DNA of 57,747 nucleotides. It comes from SIG440 sp045648205. Its GTDB lineage: Bacteria; Bacillota; Clostridia; Monoglobales; Monoglobaceae. Within the stretch, counting starts at the first letter, position 1, and the number at the start of each line of letters is the position of its first letter. Position numbers and translations under genes: made by a program. Of this stretch, positions 52,497-57,747 are shown in pieces. The stretch spans positions 1 to 57,747 of the forward strand of contig JAZRNM010000021.1 of assembly GCA_045648205.1 (NCBI GenBank), given 5' to 3'. The notes beneath the pieces are model-generated. The model was given only the letters and a program-made list of their open reading frames with translations. It had not been told where the DNA came from and searched no databases.

Positions 52497-53044
52497 CTTA
52501 TCTGATAATGTTTTTTGAGTTTTTCAAGATTGGTCTCTTCTCTGTTGGTGGGGGACTTGCGACACTTCCGTTTTTGTTTGAAATGGCAGAAAAATACAGC
52601 TGGCTCACGGCAGAAGAACTTACGAATATGATTGCGGTTTCTGAATCAACCCCGGGCCCTATTGGTGTTAATATTGCGACTTATGTGGGTTACACGGCAG
52701 GTGGTGTTGGTGCGGGGATTATGGCGACATTTTCTCTCATTTTGCCCAGTATTATTGTGATTTTGATTGTGTCGGCAATTTTGGAGAAGTTTAAGGAAAA
52801 CAAATTGGTGAAGAATCTATTTTATGGCTTGCGTGCGGCTGTGGTGGGACTGTTGTTTCTTTCGGTGCTGACGATTTTTGGACAGAATTTTCTGACTGGT
52901 GAGGCGGGAAGCCTGATTGGAATGGTTGATTTCAGGAAGGCTTTATTGTTTGCGGTTCTTCTCTTTATGGTGTTCAAACTGAAAAAACATCCGCTGCTTT
53001 ATCTCGCGATTGGTGCGGCAGTCGGAGTTTTGTGGGGATTTTGA
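52493..53044 (+). CDS. Chromate transporter family protein, second half-size subunit
   Basis: 183 aa CHR-domain protein. 'FFKIGLFSVGGGLATLPFL' near residue 8 and 'VSESTPGPIGVNIATYVG' near 49 parallel its partner. It begins in an ATGA overlap with the first subunit, so the two are made together and probably form an antiparallel heterodimer, as known for short-chain CHR pairs. Confidence 0.9.
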   Translation: MTYLIMFFEFFKIGLFSVGGGLATLPFLFEMAEKYSWLTAEELTNMIAVSESTPGPIGVNIATYVGYTAGGVGAGIMATFSLILPSIIVILIVSAILEKFKENKLVKNLFYGLRAAVVGLLFLSVLTIFGQNFLTGEAGSLIGMVDFRKALLFAVLLFMVFKLKKHPLLYLAIGAAVGVLWGF

Positions 53045-53074
53045 TTTAGTGAATAAAAAATATTGAAAAAATAA

Positions 53075-53103
53075 TTGTAAAACCACACATATTATGATAT
53101 AAT
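53075..53103 (+). promoter_or_regulatory. Promoter for the yqhY-nusB-xse run
   Basis: TTGTAA (53075-53080), 17-base spacer, TATAAT (53098-53103). Confidence 0.65.
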
Positions 53104-53165
53104 AAATTAATTATAATATTTTGAAATTGCAAATAAGATATATAATTTGAAAGGTAGGGAATGTT

Positions 53166-53588
53166 ATGGCAACGGAAGAAACAAAACTTACTACAAATAT
53201 TGATCAGGAGGGAAATGTTTGCATATCCAATGAAGTTGTTGCAACAATTGCGTCAATTGCCGCAAAAAGCATTGATGGTGTTGCGGGAATGTTTGGCTCA
53301 CTGACGGGCGGATTTGCGGAACTTCTCGGAAAGAAAAATCCTTCAAAAGGAGTCAAAGTCATGATCACGGATAAGGATGTAAAAATTGATATGTCTGTGG
53401 TTGTTGAATATGGTGTCAAGATTCCTGATGTTGCCTGGGAAATTCAGGACAAGACAAAAAATGAAGTTGAAGCAATGACCGGGCTCAATGTGGTTGCGGT
53501 TAATGTTAGTGTTGAAGGAGTTAACACTGCTGTCAAAGCGGAGGAAACACTGACTTCAGTGGAGTCTGAGGACTCGGAAGAAGAGTAA
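53166..53588 (+). CDS. yqhY: Asp23/Gls24 (YqhY-like) family protein
   Basis: 140 aa. 'GNVCISNEVVATIASIAA' near residue 16, 'SIDGVAGMFGS' near 34 and 'VKVMITDKDVKIDMSVVVEYG' region near 60-80 are typical of the DUF322/Asp23 family, with an acidic tail. Placement just upstream of nusB matches YqhY of Bacillus, linked there to acetyl-CoA carboxylase control. The biochemical role is not settled. Confidence 0.9.
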   Translation: MATEETKLTTNIDQEGNVCISNEVVATIASIAAKSIDGVAGMFGSLTGGFAELLGKKNPSKGVKVMITDKDVKIDMSVVVEYGVKIPDVAWEIQDKTKNEVEAMTGLNVVAVNVSVEGVNTAVKAEETLTSVESEDSEEE

Positions 53589-53625
53589 AGAATAAATACA
53601 AAAGATTCAGAGTTGGAGATATGAT

Positions 53626-54018
53626 ATGAACAGAACAAAAGCCAGAGAGTATGCGTTTATACTGCTCTTTGAATACAAATTTCAGCCTGATGAAATCGAA
53701 GCAATACTTCAGGATTTTATTGATGAATACAAACCCGGTGAGCAGGAGGACTATATTCGCCGTGCAGTTTGTGGTGTCATTTCGAAAATTGAAGAAATTG
53801 ACAGCAAAATAGGTGAAGCATCAAAAGATTGGAAAGTTGAAAGAATGTCTTGTGTTTGCATAGCAGTTTTGAGACTTGCTGTGTTTGAGATTTTATATTG
53901 TCAGGATATTCCGTCGGTTGTTGCTGTCAATGAAGCTGTTGCTTTGGCAAAAAAATTTGATGGTGAGGAAGCTGCGCCTTTTGTGAACGGAATTTTGGGA
54001 AAAATCAGCGGGAAATAG
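53626..54018 (+). CDS. nusB: Transcription antitermination factor NusB
   Basis: 130 aa all-helical protein that binds boxA RNA with NusE in rRNA antitermination. 'MNRTKAREYAFILLFEYKF' at the N-terminus and 'DIPSVVAVNEAVALAKKFDGEEAAPFVNGILGKI' region at the C-terminus are the standard ends. GGAG precedes the ATG. Its neighbours are the classical Firmicutes set; folD, often present here, is missing. Confidence 0.95.
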   Translation: MNRTKAREYAFILLFEYKFQPDEIEAILQDFIDEYKPGEQEDYIRRAVCGVISKIEEIDSKIGEASKDWKVERMSCVCIAVLRLAVFEILYCQDIPSVVAVNEAVALAKKFDGEEAAPFVNGILGKISGK

Positions 54019-54027
54019 GTGCTGCTT

Positions 54028-54966
54028 ATGAATGAAAAGTTAGTTATCGGCATTGATACAAGCTGTTACACCACGTCGGTTGCGATTAAGATTGGTGACG
54101 AAATTCTCAGCGCAAAAAAAATGCTTGACGTAAAAAGTGGTGAGTGCGGACTCAGACAATCAGATGCGTTTTTTCAGCACGTTAAGAATCTGCCGGTGCT
54201 TTTTGATGAACTAAGAGAAAAACTGGATTTTGGCCAATTTGAAAAAGCTGTGGTTTCTGTTAGCGCAAGACCAAGGAGCGTTGAAGGGTCATATATGCCG
54301 GTGTTTCTGGCGGGACAATCCTTTGCAAAAGTTATTGCAGATGTTTTGTGTGCGGATTATGTTGAAACCTCTCATCAGGACGGACACATAATGGCAGCCA
54401 TATATTCCTGCAAAAAGTACGATATATGCACCGAACCTTTTCTTGTTTATCATTTGTCAGGAGGAACAACTGAGCTTTTGCTTGTCAAAAAGAACGGGAA
54501 TTCGTTTGATTGTGAAATTGTGGGCGGAACAAAGGACTTGCCTGCGGGACAGTTCATAGACCGAATTGGTGTGATGCTTGGTTTGGATTTTCCCTGCGGA
54601 AAGAACCTCGATTATTTGGCTGCAAATTATCAGGGTGAAAAAATCAAAACCAGGATTTGTGTAAATGAAGAATACATAAATTTTTCGGGAGAGGAAACAC
54701 GATACAGACGAATGATTGGCGAGAATTCGGATAGTGAAAAAATTGCGTATTGTGTTATGAATTGCATTTCAAAGTCCATAAAGGCGTCTGCCCAAAATGC
54801 AATGAAAAAGTATTCCGTCAGAAATGTTCTTATGGTTGGCGGAGTTTCGTCTTCTGTGGTTTTGCGGAAAGAGTTTTCCAATATGCCTGGCGTATATTTT
54901 GCGGCACCTGATTTAAGCACAGACAACGCTGTGGGTGTTTGCGAGATAGGGGCACGTTGGATTTGA
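54028..54966 (+). CDS. Peptidase M22 / Kae1-TsaD-like ASKHA-fold paralogue
   Basis: 312 aa, about 25 residues shorter than TsaD. The N-terminal phosphate motif is 'IGIDTSCYTTSVAI'; the metal-binding pair of TsaD (HxxGH) is kept as 'SHQDGHIMAA' near residue 115, and 'LVYHLSGGTTELLLV' near 135 and 'VLMVGGVSSSVVLR' near 270 are the nucleotide loops. Such a short homologue between nusB and xseA is frequent in Clostridia alongside a true TsaD, and its function is not established. Start: ATG 54028; GTG 54019 is in frame but overlaps the likely ribosome site. Not assumed to be the tRNA t6A enzyme. Confidence 0.82.
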   Translation: MNEKLVIGIDTSCYTTSVAIKIGDEILSAKKMLDVKSGECGLRQSDAFFQHVKNLPVLFDELREKLDFGQFEKAVVSVSARPRSVEGSYMPVFLAGQSFAKVIADVLCADYVETSHQDGHIMAAIYSCKKYDICTEPFLVYHLSGGTTELLLVKKNGNSFDCEIVGGTKDLPAGQFIDRIGVMLGLDFPCGKNLDYLAANYQGEKIKTRICVNEEYINFSGEETRYRRMIGENSDSEKIAYCVMNCISKSIKASAQNAMKKYSVRNVLMVGGVSSSVVLRKEFSNMPGVYFAAPDLSTDNAVGVCEIGARWI

Positions 54967-54986
54967 GTGTTTCGGAGGAAACAAAA

Positions 54987-56180
54987 ATGTATGAGAGAAT
55001 GACAATGACGGTGGGTCAACTCAATTTGTTTATCAAGGATATATTCAATCAGATTCCCGCATTGAATGATATAAAAGTCAAGGGTGAGATTTCAAACTTC
55101 AAGCACCATTCATCGGGGCATATGTATATGTCGTTGAAGGATGAGACGGGAGTGATCCGTGCTGTTATGTTCAGAAATTCAGCAATTGGTCTTGATTTCA
55201 AACCTGAAAACGGAATGCAGATTATCGCTGAGGGAAGAGTCGGTGTTTATGAACGCGACGGGCAATATCAGCTTTATATAAATGCTATGGTTCAGGATGG
55301 AACGGGAAATCTCTATGAGCAGTTTGAAAAGCTGAAGAAAAAACTTGAAAAAGAGGGATTGTTTGACGCAACCTTTAAAAAAGATATACCAACTTTCCCC
55401 AAACGGATAGGTGTTATTACAGCGCCAACGGGAGCGGCGGTCAGGGATATAATAAATATTCTCTCAAGGCGTTTCCCCTATGCTGACATTTGTCTTTATC
55501 CTGCTTTGGTTCAGGGTGAGGGTGCTGCGAAAAGCCTGTGTGAGGCTATTGAGTATTTTAATGAAAAGACTTCAGCCGATGTGCTTATCATTGGTCGTGG
55601 CGGTGGCTCGATAGAGGACCTTTGGGCATTCAACGAAGAAATATTGGCGCGGGCAATTTTTAAAAGTCAGATACCCATTATTTCGGCGGTAGGACATGAA
55701 ACTGATTTCACTATTGCTGATTTTGCAGCAGACTTGAGGGCACCAACACCATCAGCCGCGGCTGAACTCGCGGTTCCGTCAGCAGATGAATTGGCGGAAA
55801 AATGTGTGGTTATGTTCTCGCGACTCAAAAACTCGGTTCGCCGTCTTGTTGAAAAGAAAGGCTTGCAACTTAATCTTTATTCAGACAGCCAGGTGCTGAA
55901 AAATCCATTGCTCAGAATAAACGAGAAGGGAATGTATCTGGACAGCATTTATCAATCATTTAAGAACAGTATAAAAATGATGATTGGTGATAAGAAACAA
56001 GCCTATGGTCTGGCTGTGTCAAGACTGGAAAGTCTGAGTCCCCTTGATACCATACGCAGAGGTTTTTCTGTTGCAAAAGGCAGTGACGGAACTGTGATAA
56101 AAAAAGTTGATGATGCTAAGTCGAATGACGATATATCTATCATTGTTTCTGACGGTGAAATAAAAGCTGTTGTGAAATGA
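54987..56180 (+). CDS. xseA: Exodeoxyribonuclease VII large subunit
   Basis: 397 aa. An OB-fold nucleic-acid domain leads ('TVGQLNLFIKDIF', 'KVKGEISNFKHHSSGHMY'), followed by the catalytic domain with 'RIGVITAPTGAAVRDI' near residue 137, 'IIGRGGGSIEDLWAFN' near 200 and 'SAVGHETDFTIADF' near 230, and a coiled-coil tail. Start: ATG 54987 after GGAGG. The subunits XseA and XseB form single-strand exonuclease VII. Confidence 0.96.
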   Translation: MYERMTMTVGQLNLFIKDIFNQIPALNDIKVKGEISNFKHHSSGHMYMSLKDETGVIRAVMFRNSAIGLDFKPENGMQIIAEGRVGVYERDGQYQLYINAMVQDGTGNLYEQFEKLKKKLEKEGLFDATFKKDIPTFPKRIGVITAPTGAAVRDIINILSRRFPYADICLYPALVQGEGAAKSLCEAIEYFNEKTSADVLIIGRGGGSIEDLWAFNEEILARAIFKSQIPIISAVGHETDFTIADFAADLRAPTPSAAAELAVPSADELAEKCVVMFSRLKNSVRRLVEKKGLQLNLYSDSQVLKNPLLRINEKGMYLDSIYQSFKNSIKMMIGDKKQAYGLAVSRLESLSPLDTIRRGFSVAKGSDGTVIKKVDDAKSNDDISIIVSDGEIKAVVK

Positions 56181-56202
56181 TATTAATTGGAGGTTAGAGA
56201 TT

Positions 56203-56439
56203 ATGGCTGAAAAGAAAACGGCAGCTTCTTTTGAGGAAAATCTTAAAGAACTTGAAAATATTGTAAAAAAATTGGAAGATGGAAATATTTCTCTTGACGA
56301 AATGCTGGAACTGTATGAGCAGGGCATAGCAAGAACAAAAGAATGTAATTCTCAACTGAAAAATGCAGAACAAAAGATAAGCATTTTGGAAAAAAACAGT
56401 TTTGGTGAAATTGAAGAAAAGCCCTTTGAGGCGAATTAG
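56203..56439 (+). CDS. xseB: Exodeoxyribonuclease VII small subunit
   Basis: 78 aa, two long helices. 'SFEENLKELENIVKKLEDGN' and 'SLDEMLELYEQGIARTKECN' are the family signature. It follows xseA by 22 bases with TTGGAGG upstream, and precedes ispA, as in most Firmicutes. Confidence 0.95.
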   Translation: MAEKKTAASFEENLKELENIVKKLEDGNISLDEMLELYEQGIARTKECNSQLKNAEQKISILEKNSFGEIEEKPFEAN

Positions 56440-56454
56440 ACTTTGGAGGAACTG

Positions 56455-57348
56455 ATGGATTTTAGCAAACAACTTGAAAGCTATGTAAATATGGTTAATT
56501 GTGAAATCAAAGAGGTTTTTCGTGAGGTTCAGTGCCCGCAAAGGATGGTTTATGATGCAATGAATTACAGCATACTGGCAGGGGGAAAACGTTTGAGACC
56601 CGTTCTGTGTATGGCTGTTTGTGATATGTTAGGTGGCGACACATATGATGCCCTGAGGGTGGGCGTGGCAATTGAACAGATACATACCTATTCCCTGATA
56701 CACGATGATTTACCATGTATGGATAATGATGATTTGAGACGTGGTATGCCAACGTGTCACAAAAAATTTGGTGAGGCGAATGCCCTCCTGGCGGGTGATG
56801 GTTTGTTGACATCAGCCTTTGAATATCTTTCCAATGCTAAGGAATATAAAAGTATGACGCCTGAACAAATATTGGAGGTCATATTTGAAATATCAAAGTC
56901 CTCCGGATGTGATGGTATGATTGGCGGGCAGATTGTTGATTTGGAATGTGAGGGCAGAGCTGATGTAACAGAAGAAATCCTCACATATCTTCACAAACGG
57001 AAAACAGGGGCGCTTATAAGAGTTTCAGCTTTGTCCGGAGCGATTGTTGCCAATGCGAGTGATGATGAGAAAAAGTTGATTTGTGAATTTGCAGAAAATC
57101 TTGGTCTTGCCTTTCAAATTCAGGATGACATTCTGGATTGTGAGGGTGACGAAAGCGTTCTTGGAAAGCCCATAGGCAGCGATGCAGAAAACGAAAAAAC
57201 TACTTATGTAACACTGCTTGGATTGGAAAAAGCAAAAGAAAAAGCACATCAGCTGACGGCAAATGCCATTGAAACAATTGAGAAGTTTGGAGAAAAAGCA
57301 GGGTTTATAAAAAAACTTGCACGTCATCTCCTTGACAGAAACTATTAA
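56455..57348 (+). CDS. ispA: Polyprenyl (farnesyl) diphosphate synthase
   Basis: 297 aa trans-prenyltransferase. The first Asp-rich motif is 'LIHDDLPCMDNDD' near residue 83 (DDxxxxD), the second is 'FQIQDDILDCEGD' near 223, and 'YSILAGGKRLRPVL' near 40 binds diphosphate. The xseA-xseB-ispA order is standard; product length (C15) is inferred from that context. Start: ATG 56455, 7 bases after GGAGG; TTG 56443 would overlap it. Confidence 0.93.
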   Translation: MDFSKQLESYVNMVNCEIKEVFREVQCPQRMVYDAMNYSILAGGKRLRPVLCMAVCDMLGGDTYDALRVGVAIEQIHTYSLIHDDLPCMDNDDLRRGMPTCHKKFGEANALLAGDGLLTSAFEYLSNAKEYKSMTPEQILEVIFEISKSSGCDGMIGGQIVDLECEGRADVTEEILTYLHKRKTGALIRVSALSGAIVANASDDEKKLICEFAENLGLAFQIQDDILDCEGDESVLGKPIGSDAENEKTTYVTLLGLEKAKEKAHQLTANAIETIEKFGEKAGFIKKLARHLLDRNY

Positions 57349-57357
57349 AAGGGTGTA
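57107..57357 (+). other. Placeholder removed: see hairpin entry at 57370-57394
   Basis: This entry carries no annotation; the coordinates are not a feature. Confidence 0.
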
Positions 57358-57369
57358 TTATATATAGAA

Positions 57370-57394
57370 GCATTTTTCAGACATTAGTCTGTGC
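57370..57394 (+). repeat. Hairpin in the ispA-thrS intergenic region
   Basis: GCA (57370-57372) and CAGAC (57378-57382) pair with GTCTG (57387-57391) and TGC (57392-57394), flanked by AT-rich arms that can pair further. There is no T-box consensus in the 78-base gap, so thrS is not controlled by a T-box at this position. Role unknown. Confidence 0.35.
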
Positions 57395-57426
57395 ATATAT
57401 ATTATATTGAAAGAAGGAATATAAAG

Positions 57427-57747
57427 ATGATTAATGTTACATTAAAAGGCGGCGACATAAAGACTTTTGAAAATGGGACAAGCCTTATTGAGATGGCAAG
57501 AGAAATCAGTGAAGGTCTTGCTCGTGTTGCTGTGTGTGGAGAAGTTGATGGAGAAGTTAAGGGCTTGGACTATGCTCCTGAGACAGATTGCAAGATTAAT
57601 TTTCTCACCTTTGATGACGAAGATGGCAAAAAGACTTATCGCCATACAACCTCTCACATTTTGGCTCAGGCCGTGAAGAATTTATATCCAAATGCGAAAC
57701 TTGCAATCGGACCTGCAATTGATGACGGGTTCTATTATGACTTTGAT
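57427..57747 (+). CDS. thrS: Threonyl-tRNA synthetase, N-terminal part (3' end outside window)
   Basis: 107 residues visible, running off the window end. An N-terminal TGS domain ('INVTLKGGDIKTFENGTS') leads into the editing domain start 'TTSHILAQAVKNLYPNAKL' and 'AIGPAIDDGFYYDFD', which is highly specific for bacterial ThrRS. AAGGAA lies upstream of the ATG. It may continue the xse-ispA run or have its own weak promoter in the AT-rich gap. Confidence 0.95.
   Translation, partial: MINVTLKGGDIKTFENGTSLIEMAREISEGLARVAVCGEVDGEVKGLDYAPETDCKINFLTFDDEDGKKTYRHTTSHILAQAVKNLYPNAKLAIGPAIDDGFYYDFD

Noticed and set aside
57107..57357. Feature entry with reversed coordinates (confidence 0)
   Set aside because: Coordinates were inconsistent; the intended hairpin is the entry at 57370-57394, and this line should be ignored.
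57349..57426. T-box leader upstream of thrS
   Set aside because: Only 78 bases are available and neither the T-box sequence nor a specifier arrangement is present.
1..57747. Prophage, insertion sequences, integrons or CRISPR arrays
   Set aside because: No transposase, integrase, recombinase, phage structural gene or regularly spaced repeat was found on either strand.

Overview
The window is a 57.7 kb stretch of low-to-moderate GC chromosome from an anaerobic Gram-positive of the Clostridia. The evidence is the gene order yybS-gdpP-rplI-dnaB and yqhY-nusB-(M22)-xseA-xseB-ispA, sigma-A promoters with 17-base spacers, strong AGGAGG-type ribosome sites, frequent GTG/TTG starts, lysine and FMN riboswitches in front of dapA and ribU, [FeFe]-hydrogenase maturases, a rubredoxin/flavodiiron pair and an SLH-domain protein. 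Nothing points to a plasmid, prophage, insertion sequence or CRISPR array; most of the window is core genome.

Layout. Bases 1-4800: the end of rho, then the lower-glycolysis run pgk-tpiA-gpmI, closed by a strong terminator. 4871-6478: a lone YtcJ-type amidohydrolase. 6523-19393: a long forward run with DNA replication, c-di-AMP turnover, translation and purine salvage (yybS, gdpP, rplI, dnaB, tilS, hpt, gltX, an aminotransferase, trpS), ending in two cell-wall glycopolymer genes (tagO-like, wecB/mnaA). 19394-21062: an AT-rich island with a strong promoter, a large inverted repeat, several hairpins and a terminator (a candidate structured RNA), followed by a zinc-ribbon membrane protein unlike its neighbours. 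21134-24341 (reverse): a hydrogenase-maturation operon (regulator, hydE, hydG, a Dabb protein) behind a leader with riboswitch-like mutually exclusive folds. 24401-27893: gdhA, a purine permease and a phosphoribosyltransferase. 27945-29364 (reverse): rubredoxin and flavodiiron protein. 29401-30639: malic enzyme. 30692-33387 (reverse): an acyl-CoA ligase paired with a CAT/E2-like acyltransferase that has lost its catalytic His.

33436-38277: pgsA, then a Wzz/BY-kinase/PHP-phosphatase module followed by an orphan membrane protein and an SLH-domain secreted protein. 38323-41150: a CAT-anticodon tRNA, a CPA2 antiporter and a CLC transporter. 41268-46034: an accessory metabolic cluster (SDR, aldo/keto reductase, divergent DapA-family lyase, AraC regulator, unknown Cys-rich protein) with repeated ACATAAA boxes in its control region; this is the best candidate for an undescribed pathway. 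46046-50211: FMN riboswitch-ribU-ZIP transporter and lysine riboswitch-dapA-lysA. 50210-51828 (reverse): patatin-like lipase and hemolysin III homologue. 51854-53044: split chromate-type transporter. 53075 to the end: yqhY, nusB, M22 paralogue, xseA, xseB, ispA and the start of thrS.

The energy genes (HydE/HydG, rubredoxin/FprA, malic enzyme, GDH) suit a fermentative, H2-metabolising, amino-acid-using anaerobe that detoxifies oxygen with a flavodiiron enzyme. All functional calls are read from motifs and gene order by eye; no database search or folding calculation was run.
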